The notes under the pieces were generated by a model that was given only the letters and a program-made list of their open reading frames with translations, did no database searches and was not told the DNA's origin. Shown here one piece after another: positions 52,333 through 60,984 of a stretch of DNA of 64,000 bases (within the stretch, counting starts at the first letter, position 1; each line of letters opens with the position of its first letter). The DNA comes from Sneathiella sp. P13V-1 (lineage in GTDB: Bacteria > Pseudomonadota > Alphaproteobacteria > Sneathiellales > Sneathiellaceae): positions 434,001 to 498,000 of the forward strand of contig NZ_WYEU01000001.1 of assembly GCF_015143595.1 (NCBI RefSeq). The letters run 5' to 3'. The translations under genes and the position numbers were made by a program.

Positions 52333-53099
52333 ACTGATTTCTCGCGCTTGATGGCACCCGATTGCTGGATCGCCCCTATAGGGCGGGCCGCAGGGGCGAT
52401 CACGGGGCGCACCTTTTTCTTCTTTAATGGCTCTTGCGGTATTGCAAAGACCTGTTTTTCAGCTTCGATAATGCGCACGCCACTAAATTGCGACCACCAT
52501 TTCTCGCCAATTTTTTCCAAAAAACTAGCCATCCGCAGAATGATCCGCATGTTGCTGGGCGGAAAATAAAGAGCCCCCTGAACATCTGAAAAAGTGAACA
52601 TATTGTCGCGAAGCGCCCGGCGCAGCTGCTTGTCAGAAAAAGGATGACCATGCCCAAATGGTGTCTTTTCAAGTCTCGCCCAGAGCCCACGACGTCCCGG
52701 CACGACAACCAGCAATTTCCCGCTGGAGGTCAGAACCCTCCAGATTTCCTGCAAAATAACATCGGCTTCACGGGTGTTTTCTAAACCATGCACCAGAATA
52801 ATCCGATCAACTGAATTGTCCTGCAAAGGAAGACGTGTTTCGTCACACAAACCCACAAGCCCCGGCCCTTCATGAGGCCAATGAATAACACCCTGCTGCG
52901 CAGGCATTAATGCAAATGTGCGTTCCGTTTCATTTCGAAAGGGATAAAGATACGGTGTTGCATATCCGAGACCTAGCAAGCGGAAATTTGAAATATCCGG
53001 CCAAATTGTGCGGATTTTACGAACCAGCGCTTTTCTGACTGTCACACCAAGACGAGTGTGATAGAATTTTCGCAAATCTATGACATCGGGGCGCATCAT
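52329..53099 (-). CDS. Class I SAM-dependent methyltransferase family protein
   Basis: 256 residues. The SAM-binding part is atypical: FRLLGLGYATPYLYPFRNET, then DETRLPLQDNSVDRIILVHG and EIWRVLTSSGKLLVVVPGRR are the methyltransferase_11 pattern. The C-terminal ~40 residues are basic and proline-rich (KKKKVRPVIAPAARPIGAIQ). It is divergent from gloB, a recurring alphaproteobacterial arrangement. Substrate unknown. Confidence 0.85.
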   Translation of the reverse strand: MMRPDVIDLRKFYHTRLGVTVRKALVRKIRTIWPDISNFRLLGLGYATPYLYPFRNETERTFALMPAQQGVIHWPHEGPGLVGLCDETRLPLQDNSVDRIILVHGLENTREADVILQEIWRVLTSSGKLLVVVPGRRGLWARLEKTPFGHGHPFSDKQLRRALRDNMFTFSDVQGALYFPPSNMRIILRMASFLEKIGEKWWSQFSGVRIIEAEKQVFAIPQEPLKKKKVRPVIAPAARPIGAIQQSGAIKREKSV

Positions 53100-53152
53100 G
53101 GTGTTATACTCTTAATTAATGACAACAATCAGAAAACAGAAGCCCGAAGGTC

Positions 53153-53923
53153 ATGAGCAAACTGGAAATTCATCAGATCCCTGTCTTACATGATAATTAT
53201 CTCTATCTGATTAAAGACCCGGATAGCAATAACGTCGCAATTGTTGATCCTGCCGTTAGCGAGCCGGTTCTTGAAAAGCTGGACGAACTGGGATGGAAAC
53301 TTACCCATATCCTGAACACCCACCATCACATGGACCATACGGGTGCCAATCTGGAATTGAAAGAGAAAACAGGCTGCACCATTGTCGGTGCTGACTGTGA
53401 TGCAGAACGCATCCCCGGCATCGATATCCGCTTGAAAGATGGGGATAACTTTGAATTTGGCTCCCAGTCAGCCGATATTTTTGAGGTGCCGGGTCATACA
53501 ACTGGTCACATCGCCTATTGGTTTAAAGACTCCGATGCTCTTTTCTGCGGAGATACCTTGTTTGCCCTTGGCTGTGGTCGCCTGTTCGAAGGGACACCTG
53601 CCCAGATGTGGGACAGCCTTGGGAAATTTATCGCCCTTCCAGATACAACAGGGGTGTATTGTGCCCACGAATATACAGAAGCAAACGCGCATTTCGCCAT
53701 GACGATTGAGCCGCAAAATCCAGAACTTCGAAAACGTTTCGATGAAATTCAGGATTTACGCGCCAACGGCAAACCAACAGTGCCGTCCACTATCGGCCTT
53801 GAAAAAGCGACCAACCCATTTCTGCGCCCAGACAGCGCTGATATCCGGGAAACCCTTCATATGAATGACGCCGATACTGTTGCGGTATTTGCAGAAATTC
53901 GGGCGCGCAAAGACAGTTTTTAA
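53153..53923 (+). CDS. gloB: Hydroxyacylglutathione hydrolase (glyoxalase II)
   Basis: 256 residues, typical GloB. A metallo-beta-lactamase fold: NTHHHMDHTGANLELKEKTG is the THxHxDH zinc motif, VPGHTTGHIAYWF and FCGDTLFALGCGRLFEGTPA the later ligands, and YCAHEYTEANAHFA the C-terminal His. It hydrolyses S-D-lactoylglutathione. Followed at 26 bases by a glyoxalase I-like gene. Confidence 0.95.
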   Translation: MSKLEIHQIPVLHDNYLYLIKDPDSNNVAIVDPAVSEPVLEKLDELGWKLTHILNTHHHMDHTGANLELKEKTGCTIVGADCDAERIPGIDIRLKDGDNFEFGSQSADIFEVPGHTTGHIAYWFKDSDALFCGDTLFALGCGRLFEGTPAQMWDSLGKFIALPDTTGVYCAHEYTEANAHFAMTIEPQNPELRKRFDEIQDLRANGKPTVPSTIGLEKATNPFLRPDSADIRETLHMNDADTVAVFAEIRARKDSF

Positions 53924-53949
53924 GAGTTAGATATCACAGGGAAAATAAC

Positions 53950-54369
53950 ATGCGATACCTGCATACAATGGTCCGGGTAAAAGACCTGGACGATAGCCTC
54001 GATTTTTATTGCAACAAGCTGGGCCTCAAAGAGATTAAACGCAAAGAAGTTGAAGCCGGACGCTTCACACTCGTTTTTCTGGCTCCGGAAGGACAGGAAG
54101 AAGCCCAGGTTGAGCTTACCTATAACTGGGATCCAGAAGATTATGATGAAGGCCGCAACTTCGGTCATCTGGCTTATGAGGTGGATGATATTTACGCCCT
54201 TTGCCAGCATATGATGGATAATGGCGTCACCATCAATCGCCCGCCTCGGGACGGCCGCATGGCATTCGTCCGCTCACCTGATAACATCTCCGTAGAGCTT
54301 TTGCAAAAAGGTGATGCCCTTGCCCCGCAAGAACCATGGGCGAGCATGGAAAATACCGGTAAGTGGTAA
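53950..54369 (+). CDS. gloA: Lactoylglutathione lyase-like VOC protein (glyoxalase I)
   Basis: 139 residues. Two beta-alpha-beta VOC repeats: RYLHTMVRVKDLDDSLDFYC with the first metal His, AQVELTYNWDPEDYDEGRNF, FGHLAYEVDDIYALCQHMMD and ISVELLQKGDA with further His/Glu ligands. The pattern fits GloA. It and gloB form a complete glutathione-dependent methylglyoxal pathway. Confidence 0.9.
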   Translation: MRYLHTMVRVKDLDDSLDFYCNKLGLKEIKRKEVEAGRFTLVFLAPEGQEEAQVELTYNWDPEDYDEGRNFGHLAYEVDDIYALCQHMMDNGVTINRPPRDGRMAFVRSPDNISVELLQKGDALAPQEPWASMENTGKW

Positions 54370-54370
54370 T

Positions 54371-55282
54371 TTACTCGGCGGGTGATGTAGGTCGCCCGCC
54401 TATCATTTCTTTTAATGTATTAAGCGACCCGATCGCCGCCCCGACTGTGATCAACAAACACCCCGCCACCAAAGACACGCTCATGACCGTTGGCGTGAGG
54501 GCAATCAGGATCAACGTAGACAGAAGCGGCGACAGGTAAGACAAAACACCAAGCCCCTGAATATCGCCGTGCTTTACCCCAAAGTCCCATAAGAAAAAGG
54601 CCGCCCCAACCGGTCCAAGCCCCAATCCCAAAACAGCGAACCATGTAATAAGGTCACCGGGAATAACGGTTTCCTCCAATGCGAGATGGCAAACAAACGA
54701 CAGGATAGCGGTCACCCCACAGAATGTCCCGATGACATCAGTTGAGACGTCTGAAAACTTCCGGCTCAAAACCGAATAACTGGACCAGATAAACGCGCAG
54801 GTTAATGCCGCCAAATATCCATCTGTATATTCAGGATTAAGGTTGAGGCTTTCCCCTTTGGTAATAAGAAGGCCAGCCCCCAAAAGACTGATAATCGCGC
54901 CCGCAATATGGAACCAAAAAAGGCGCTCCCCCGGCAGCAAAGCTGAAAACAAAACGATCAAGAGCGGCCATAGGTAAGCGATCAAACCAGCTTCGGCGGG
55001 TGGAGCTGATTTCAAGGCCAGAAAATAGAAGAAATGATAGCCAAACAGACCCCCTACTCCCAACACCCAAAGGGCGGGCGGCAATTTCAAAAACTGTAGC
55101 GGATTTTGGCGTGCGAAAATCCATTTGAGCAGGGCCGCGCTAAACGCAATTGCAAAACTCATAGCCGTCAACTGAAAAGGCGGAATATCCCCGGTATAAA
55201 CAGTAAATAGTGCCAGTACAGCCCAAAGAAGAATAGCAAACAATCCAAGAAGGGTCGCAAATTTTCGGGAAGGTTGAGCCAT
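54371..55282 (-). CDS. EamA family (DMT superfamily) transporter, YddG-like
   Basis: 303 residues with ten hydrophobic helices. LLGLFAILLWAVLALFTVYT and LFGYHFFYFLALKSAPPAEA are EamA features, close to the aromatic-amino-acid exporter YddG subgroup. Substrate not established. Convergent with gloA, one base between stops. Confidence 0.87.
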   Translation of the reverse strand: MAQPSRKFATLLGLFAILLWAVLALFTVYTGDIPPFQLTAMSFAIAFSAALLKWIFARQNPLQFLKLPPALWVLGVGGLFGYHFFYFLALKSAPPAEAGLIAYLWPLLIVLFSALLPGERLFWFHIAGAIISLLGAGLLITKGESLNLNPEYTDGYLAALTCAFIWSSYSVLSRKFSDVSTDVIGTFCGVTAILSFVCHLALEETVIPGDLITWFAVLGLGLGPVGAAFFLWDFGVKHGDIQGLGVLSYLSPLLSTLILIALTPTVMSVSLVAGCLLITVGAAIGSLNTLKEMIGGRPTSPAE

Positions 55283-55348
55283 CGGAGAAGTTCCTCAATC
55301 AGATACGAGAAACATCCATATCAAAGAAAACTGGGATCAGATAGCCCC

Positions 55349-55395
55349 AAAAAGTGAGAAGGCACGCGTCCAAGGGAGGAAACACGTGCCTTCTC
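55349..55395 (-). terminator. Rho-independent terminator of phaA-phaB operon
   Basis: A perfect 11-base stem (GAGAAGGCACG / CGTGCCTTCTC, 55356-55395) with an 18-base loop, followed on the minus strand by AC and five T. A second 7-base stem, AAGTCGG / CCGACTT (55397-55422), overlaps the phaB stop. Confidence 0.85.
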
Positions 55396-55420
55396 TAAGT
55401 CGGTTTGACAGGGAGCCGAC

Positions 55421-56143
55421 TTAATACATGTGCTGACCACCGTTAATGGACAGCGTTGATCCTGTTACGAAACCGGCGTCATCCGCGACGAGGAAGCAAA
55501 CACCGCGGGCAATTTCACTGGCTTTACCCAGACGGCCAACCGGGATTTTAGCAACGATTTTTTCAAGAACCGGTGCGGGAACCGCGGCCACCATATCTGT
55601 ATCGATATAGCCAGGTGCAATCGCGTTCACGGTTACGTTCTTCGCTGCACCTTCCTGCGCCAAAGCTTTTGTAAAGCCATGGATACCGGATTTAGCAGCG
55701 GCGTAGTTCACCTGACCATATTGACCGGCTTGACCATTGATGGATCCGATATTGACGATCCGACCAAAATTACGCTCGCGCATTCCTTCGATAGTTGCAC
55801 GGCACATGTTGAAGCAGGAACCAAGGTTGGTATCGATCACCTGCTGCCATTTGTCATGGTCCATACGGTGGATCGTTCCGTCCCGTGTGATGCCTGCATT
55901 ATTAACAACAACATCAACTGGCCCAAGATCTGCTTCAACTTTCGCCACGCCTTCAGCACATGCGTCGAAATCAGAGACATCCCATTTGTAGGCAGGAATA
56001 CCGGTTCTGTCGGTAAATTCCTTCGCGGCTTCATCATTTCCACCGTAGTTAGCGGCAACTTTATAGCCTTTTTCCTTCAGCATGACGGAAATTGCTTCAC
56101 CAATTCCTCGTGTACCACCTGTTACGATTGCTACTCTGCTCAT
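55421..56143 (-). CDS. phaB: Acetoacetyl-CoA reductase
   Basis: 240 residues, a short-chain dehydrogenase: VAIVTGGTRGIGEAISVMLK (NADPH motif), VNNAGITRDGTIHRMDHDKW, and the YxxxK active site in GQVNYAAAKSGIHGFTKALA. PhaB makes (R)-3-hydroxybutyryl-CoA for PHB synthesis. 26 bases downstream of phaA. Confidence 0.96.
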   Translation of the reverse strand: MSRVAIVTGGTRGIGEAISVMLKEKGYKVAANYGGNDEAAKEFTDRTGIPAYKWDVSDFDACAEGVAKVEADLGPVDVVVNNAGITRDGTIHRMDHDKWQQVIDTNLGSCFNMCRATIEGMRERNFGRIVNIGSINGQAGQYGQVNYAAAKSGIHGFTKALAQEGAAKNVTVNAIAPGYIDTDMVAAVPAPVLEKIVAKIPVGRLGKASEIARGVCFLVADDAGFVTGSTLSINGGQHMY

Positions 56144-56169
56144 GTCCCAAATTCCCTGATTTTAGTGGA

Positions 56170-57345
56170 TCATTCTCTCTCTACACACATCGCGATACCC
56201 ATACCGCCACCAATACACAGGGTCGCCAGACCCTTCTTCACATCACGTTTTTCCATTTCATGGAGAAGCGTCACAAGAATACGTGCACCGGACGCGCCGA
56301 TCGGGTGTCCAATGGCAATGGCACCGCCATTGACATTAACTTTATCTGTATCCCAGCCAAGATCCTTATTCACGGCACAGGCTTGTGCAGCAAAGGCTTC
56401 ATTGGCTTCTACAAGTTCAACATCGTCGATCGCCCAGCCGGCTTTTTCAATCGCTTTGCGGCTGGCGGGAATTGGGCCAGACCCCATGATGGATGGATCA
56501 ACACCCACCTGCGCCCAGGAGACGATTTTCGCAAGTGGCTTAACACCACGTTTGTCAGCTTCTTCGCGGCTCATCATGACAACCGCAGCAGCACCATCAT
56601 TAATGCCGGACGCGTTACCAGCAGTTACCGTACCGTTTTCTTTTTGGAAAGCTGTCCGAAGGCCGGAAAGTTTTTCTTCTGTTGTTTCACCGCGGATATA
56701 TTCGTCTTCGGAAACTACCACTTCACCTTTACGGGTTTTGATAGTCACAGGAACGATTTCATCTTTAAAACGACCCGCAGATTGTGCCGCTGCCGCTTTT
56801 GCCTGTGAGGCCGCTGCGAATTTATCCTGCTGTTCCCGTGTGATCTGCCATTTGGCCGCAACATTTTCAGCTGTATTACCCATGTGGTAACCATAGAAAG
56901 CATCCATCAGGCCATCGTTGATCATAGTGTCGACAAATTTCATGTCGCCCATTTTCTGACCGTCACGAAGGTGGGCACAATGTGGTGCCTGGCTCATGCT
57001 TTCCTGACCACCCGCAACAACAATATCGCTGTCGCCGTTCAAAACTGCCTGAAAACCGAGGGCAACGGCGCGAAGGCCGGAGCCGCAAAGTTGGTTCACG
57101 CCCCAAGCAGGCACTTCTACTGGAAGTTCTGCTGCCATAGCTGCTTGGCGGGCGGGGTTTTGCCCCTCACCAGCGGCAAGAATCTGGCCCATAATAACTT
57201 CGGAGACATCCGCACCATCAACGGAAGACCGCTTCAAGGCTTCGCGAATTGCAGCTTCGCCGAGTTTGTGCGCAGGCAAACTTGACAAGGATCCGTTAAA
57301 TGATCCTACCGGTGTGCGTGCCGCCCCTGTAATTACTACTTCCAT
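56170..57345 (-). CDS. phaA: Acetyl-CoA C-acetyltransferase (PHB beta-ketothiolase)
   Basis: 391 residues. A canonical thiolase: [20 protein letters not shown] with the nucleophile Cys, [20 protein letters not shown] with the catalytic His and [16 protein letters not shown] with the second Cys. Condenses two acetyl-CoA to acetoacetyl-CoA. First gene of phaAB; serves PHB and the ethylmalonyl-CoA pathway. Confidence 0.97.
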   Translation of the reverse strand: MEVVITGAARTPVGSFNGSLSSLPAHKLGEAAIREALKRSSVDGADVSEVIMGQILAAGEGQNPARQAAMAAELPVEVPAWGVNQLCGSGLRAVALGFQAVLNGDSDIVVAGGQESMSQAPHCAHLRDGQKMGDMKFVDTMINDGLMDAFYGYHMGNTAENVAAKWQITREQQDKFAAASQAKAAAAQSAGRFKDEIVPVTIKTRKGEVVVSEDEYIRGETTEEKLSGLRTAFQKENGTVTAGNASGINDGAAAVVMMSREEADKRGVKPLAKIVSWAQVGVDPSIMGSGPIPASRKAIEKAGWAIDDVELVEANEAFAAQACAVNKDLGWDTDKVNVNGGAIAIGHPIGASGARILVTLLHEMEKRDVKKGLATLCIGGGMGIAMCVERE

Positions 57346-57359
57346 AGTTGACCTCTTTT

Positions 57360-57369
57360 GTTTGCAAAC
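57360..57369. promoter_or_regulatory. GTTTGCAAAC palindrome upstream of phaA
   Basis: A perfect 10-base palindrome 15 bases before the phaA start codon, between the start and the 3' end of phaC. TTTGCAAA-type sites are bound by ScfR/PccR-family and related regulators of acyl-CoA metabolism. Short, so a chance match is possible. Confidence 0.35.
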
Positions 57370-57488
57370 TAATTAAAGTTCAATTTCCTTGGTCATTGCG
57401 TAATTTTCAGCATAATTAGCTGCTAAATTCGAAATAACCTTATATTTTCGCATATGCAACATATTTTATCGCATCTGCGGCAAAAAGT

Positions 57489-58742
57489 TTAATAACTTTC
57501 GATCCACTCTGTGACATTTGACCATAACCCACTGCACGCCCGCGCCCCTGCCATCATCCCCACATGACCGGAAGGGGGTGTCACAATCGTTGCATTTTCT
57601 AGCTGTTCAGCAAGTGAAAGTGCTGATTGAGGCGGAACGATCTTATCCGATTTCGGCACAGCAATCATTGAGGGAATTGTGATATTTTGAGGACATACCG
57701 GATTATCACCTAAAATCCACTCCCCTTTGTGCGGCGCATTATCACCATACCAGCTTCCAAGGCATTCCATTGCTACCTTTCCGGCAAGGGGCACCCCATC
57801 ATTGAGCCAATCTTCAAGGGCCACAAAATCCTCTGCTCGCTCACTCGACATATCCATTTGATTGAACATGTTGAATTTCTTCATGCATAAATTGGGATCA
57901 AGCGCCGTGAAAAAGGTCTGCAATATATCTACCGGCAGATTTCCAAAAGTGGCGATTACCTGTTGCCATTGTTGGGTCGCAGAGAACATGGTTTTGCCGA
58001 CCTCACCCAGCCCCGCATGGAAATCCCAGGGGGCCGCCACCGCCATAAAAGAGGTGAGGTCCGATTGATACCTTTCTGCCACGGCAACAGACATGGTCCC
58101 ACCCATACAATATCCAAGTAGGTGTTTCGGCGATTCGGGATAGGCTGATTTTAGAAACTCAAAAGCCGGAAAAAGAATATTATTGAAATAATCGGCCAAA
58201 GAAAAGGACGCCACATCCCCTTCCGGCACTCCCCAATCGAGTAAAACAGCCCGAAACCCTTTGGATTGTAAAAAAGCCGCGAAACTTCTGTTTTCCTTCA
58301 AATCCAGAATGTAGGACCTGTTCACTAGTGACGGCACTAAAAAAACAAGGGGAGCACCCAGCGACAGTTTTTTATCCGCAAATTCCTGCAGGCAGCATCC
58401 CTGCTGCTTCCAGATAATTTTGTGATCCGATATTTTCCGGCGATAAGGGTGCCGATGATATTTCTGAATACCTGTCAGCATTCCCGAAAGTCTGGACTGC
58501 CCCATTTTCCCCACGGCGAGCATCAATTCTGGCAATGTAAATTGTTGTAACTTCGCTGACAGCGCGTCCGCTTCTTCCTCAAGTTCGGGAAGCCAAGGGA
58601 AATTCCCTATTTGCGCAAGAGGTAGTGCTGCAACAGAAGACGTAACAGTAAGAGACCCCAATCCCAAATGAAGCCCCATAGGACGCGGCCCTATTCTGAC
58701 AGGAGGAATTTCAGCTACGGACTGGCTCGTCTTTTCAGACAT
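57489..58742 (-). CDS. phaC: Short PHA synthase-like alpha/beta hydrolase (PhaC)
   Basis: 417 residues, much shorter than the ~590 of ordinary class I synthases, mainly at the N-terminus. The lipase-like box HLLGYCMGGTMSVAVAERYQ carries the catalytic Cys, VPKSDKIVPPQSALSLA the Asp and PPSGHVGMMAGARACSGLW the His. LVFLVPSLVNRSYILDLKEN and FRAVLLDWGVPEGDVASF match PhaC. It polymerises 3-hydroxybutyryl-CoA. It overlaps an upstream 59-codon gene by 8 bases. Confidence 0.9.
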   Translation of the reverse strand: MSEKTSQSVAEIPPVRIGPRPMGLHLGLGSLTVTSSVAALPLAQIGNFPWLPELEEEADALSAKLQQFTLPELMLAVGKMGQSRLSGMLTGIQKYHRHPYRRKISDHKIIWKQQGCCLQEFADKKLSLGAPLVFLVPSLVNRSYILDLKENRSFAAFLQSKGFRAVLLDWGVPEGDVASFSLADYFNNILFPAFEFLKSAYPESPKHLLGYCMGGTMSVAVAERYQSDLTSFMAVAAPWDFHAGLGEVGKTMFSATQQWQQVIATFGNLPVDILQTFFTALDPNLCMKKFNMFNQMDMSSERAEDFVALEDWLNDGVPLAGKVAMECLGSWYGDNAPHKGEWILGDNPVCPQNITIPSMIAVPKSDKIVPPQSALSLAEQLENATIVTPPSGHVGMMAGARACSGLWSNVTEWIESY

Positions 58743-58914
58743 CTTCTGGACTTTCTTTATCCACTTGACCTTTCAGGTAATCAGAAATTCCTTCAGCCTT
58801 GTTGAACAACGCCTTCACACTATCTTCCGGCCGCTGAGAGGAAAGGGTGACCTGCCGCTGCCAAAGGTCCAAAAAGGCCGCCGCCGCCTCATCAATGTTT
58901 GTCTTCTTTACCAT
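58735..58914 (-). CDS. Small 59-aa protein overlapping phaC
   Basis: An ATG at 58914 opens a 59-codon frame (MVKKTNIDEAAAAFLDLWQR then QVTLSSQRPEDSVKALFNKA, ending KESPEDV) whose TGA lies 8 bases inside the phaC start. The sequence looks like an amphipathic helix with an aromatic DLWQRQ, similar in flavour to phasins or to the N-terminal part of class I PhaC. The tight overlap implies translational coupling. I do not know a named family. Confidence 0.65.
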   Translation of the reverse strand: MVKKTNIDEAAAAFLDLWQRQVTLSSQRPEDSVKALFNKAEGISDYLKGQVDKESPEDV

Positions 58915-59001
58915 GGGGATAATATAACGCCCTAAAGCCCCCTAGACCAGCCAAAGCGAATTATGATTGCCAAATGGATGACGGCATTGCACAATAACCG
59001 A

Positions 59002-59012
59002 CTGCAACGCAG
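59002..59012. promoter_or_regulatory. PhaR-type operator CTGC-N3-GCAG
   Basis: CTGCAACGCAG lies in the divergent region between phaR (start 59039) and the small gene/phaC. CTGC-N3/4-GCAG is the type of site reported for PhaR in Paracoccus and Rhodobacter. This supports autoregulation and control of phaC. Confidence 0.65.
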
Positions 59013-59038
59013 CATTCTTCAAGGGGGGTGGATAAAAC

Positions 59039-59653
59039 TTGTCCGATAAAACCAATCAAGAAGCAGACGCAATTGTCATTAAAAAATATGCCAATCGCCG
59101 ACTGTATAATACTGCAACATCTTCATATGTAACCTTGGATCACCTCAGCAGCATGGTGAAAGAGGGAACTGATTTTGTTGTTTATGATGCAAAAACAAAT
59201 GAAGACATTACGCGTTCTGTCCTCACTCAAATTATCTTTGAGGAAGAAGCCAAGGGACAGAATCTGCTGCCTATCAATTTTCTTCGCCAGTTGATCCGCT
59301 ACTATGGTGACAGCTTGCAAACGGTAGTTCCAGATTATCTGGATATGTCCATGCGGTCATTCACCAGCAATCAGGAAAAAATGCGCGAAGCCATGCCTGA
59401 CAATCTGACGGATAACCCACTTTATCGTCAGTTTGAAGAAATGGGACGCCAAAACATGGCCATGTTCAGCCAGGCCATGAAAATGTTCTCACCGCAAGGA
59501 TTTGGCGTGGCACAAGAACAGCCGGAACCTGTAGCAGAAGAAAAACCTGCCCCTGCGGCAAGTGATGAAACAACATCAATGATGAAACAGTTGCAAGAGC
59601 AGCTCGCGCAGATGCAATCACGCATTGATGAATTGGATAACAAGAAAAAGTGA
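59039..59653 (+). CDS. phaR: Polyhydroxyalkanoate synthesis repressor PhaR
   Basis: 204 residues from a TTG at 59039 with AAGGGGGG upstream. The N-terminal DNA-binding domain IKKYANRRLYNTATSSYVTL is the PHB_acc_N signature; QIIFEEEAKGQNLLPINFLR and LIRYYGDSLQTVVPDYLDMS are the accumulation-regulator domain. The C-terminus is a glutamine-rich predicted coiled coil. PhaR senses PHB granules and represses phasin and PHB genes. Confidence 0.95.
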   Translation: MSDKTNQEADAIVIKKYANRRLYNTATSSYVTLDHLSSMVKEGTDFVVYDAKTNEDITRSVLTQIIFEEEAKGQNLLPINFLRQLIRYYGDSLQTVVPDYLDMSMRSFTSNQEKMREAMPDNLTDNPLYRQFEEMGRQNMAMFSQAMKMFSPQGFGVAQEQPEPVAEEKPAPAASDETTSMMKQLQEQLAQMQSRIDELDNKKK

Positions 59654-59882
59654 TCCGGAGGTGAGGGTTAGGGGCTTGTAATCCTCACCACCTACTGACA
59701 TATATGATCAACAGACTTAAGAACATCATTGTATTATGATTTAATGTTTTGTTAACTAAATTGGTCACAAAATATTCGTTTGAAAGTCTTTCCTCCAGAG
59801 AATCTGGAGTCTGGTTTACGATTAGCCGCGTCAATACTCCGTAAGTCTTTGTCGAATTAACAACGATGGTGATGAGCAACTA

Positions 59883-60353
59883 ATGGAGCCCGCTCGGTCC
59901 GGCATAATACCTCTATCCCAACATCATGCGGCGGCCCTTCGCCAAGCTGACCTGTTGGCATACGCGGAACAGAAAGCCCTCATTAATGAGGAGCGTCTGT
60001 CCCGTAAGGTGGACTCTACTGACAATTCAGCAATTGGATCCAGGCGGCAACCTGTTCAAGTCGATCCCGACCAGCACTCGGCAAGGTCCGTTACAGGGCA
60101 TATCCGCTCCCTACAGGCATATCAGCGCCCGGAAGAGAGATTTGCACTTCAAACTTATGAAGTTGGGCAGCACTCAACTCCTTTCCTTGCGCAACAGGTC
60201 GCACAAGGTCAGTTACCTGAACTGTCTGCCCATGAGATTTTCAGAAGCGATGCCGAACTTGAGCATCAACAGGCGACACAGGCCTATCAGGATACCCGCG
60301 CCCTCACCGCAACTGTGCTTGGATTGCAAGGCTTCAGAGAACGGATTGCCTAA
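59883..60353 (+). CDS. Hypothetical protein, 156 aa
   Basis: 156 residues, hydrophilic, rich in Gln, Ala and Arg, no cysteine, no signal or membrane segment, largely predicted helical (HHAAALRQADLLAYAEQKAL, AYQDTRALTATVLGLQGFRE). It stands alone after phaR and converges with msrA. No family is recognised; an alternative frame from 59926 (191 aa) is less likely because it runs into msrA. Confidence 0.6.
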   Translation: MEPARSGIIPLSQHHAAALRQADLLAYAEQKALINEERLSRKVDSTDNSAIGSRRQPVQVDPDQHSARSVTGHIRSLQAYQRPEERFALQTYEVGQHSTPFLAQQVAQGQLPELSAHEIFRSDAELEHQQATQAYQDTRALTATVLGLQGFRERIA

Positions 60354-60360
60354 AGCGCCA

Positions 60361-60843
60361 TTAGATGCGGCAGGTCGCCAGGCCGCGTTTTTCCAGATAT
60401 TGCTGATGATAATCTTCCGCCGGATAAAAATCCGGTGCCTGCTCGATAATCGTTACAATGGGATCCCGAAAGGCTTTTGCATCCGTGAGCGCTTGTTTTG
60501 ATCTTTCAGCCGCTTCTTTTTGCGCGTCGTCGCAATAGAATATCACAGACCGATATTGTGTGCCGATATCCGGGCCCTGCCTATTCAGCGTTGTGGGGTT
60601 ATGGCTCTGCCAAAAAACGTTCAAAAGCTGCTCATAAGAGACTTTTGCTGGATCAAAACGAACGGCGACAACTTCAGCATGTTGTGTTGTGCCGCTACAA
60701 ACCTCTTCGTAAGTTGGGCTTATTTTATGTCCACCCTGGTAGCCGACAGCCGTTTCAATAACCCCTTCAACATTACGATATGCGGCCTCGACACCCCAGA
60801 AGCAGCCTGCCCCAAAGTAAGCGATTTGTGATCCGTTACCCAT
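60361..60843 (-). CDS. msrA: Peptide-methionine (S)-S-oxide reductase MsrA
   Basis: 160 residues from the ATG at 60843, with AAAGGG five to eleven bases upstream. IAYFGAGCFWGVEAAYRNVE carries the catalytic Cys of GCFWG; GYQGGHKISPTYEEVCSGTT and VFWQSHNPTTLNRQGPDIGT are MsrA signatures. It repairs oxidised methionine. It lacks a separate resolving-Cys tail; one Cys occurs at the C-terminal TCRI. Confidence 0.95.
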   Translation of the reverse strand: MGNGSQIAYFGAGCFWGVEAAYRNVEGVIETAVGYQGGHKISPTYEEVCSGTTQHAEVVAVRFDPAKVSYEQLLNVFWQSHNPTTLNRQGPDIGTQYRSVIFYCDDAQKEAAERSKQALTDAKAFRDPIVTIIEQAPDFYPAEDYHQQYLEKRGLATCRI

Positions 60844-60984
60844 TCTCATCCCTTTCTGGCCTGAATTACGCCCTATCAATCTATTAGGTATACGAAAACT
60901 CGAAAACAATAGATTTCAGATAACTTTATTGTAATCAGTCCCAAAGTAATTCTAAATTACCGGAATTCACAGGGCCAATTTGAC

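Noticed and set aside
55679-56890. 403-codon plus-strand frame opposite phaB and phaA
   Set aside because: It spans two conserved genes on the other strand, rich in Cys and His as expected from antisense reading; no domain is visible.
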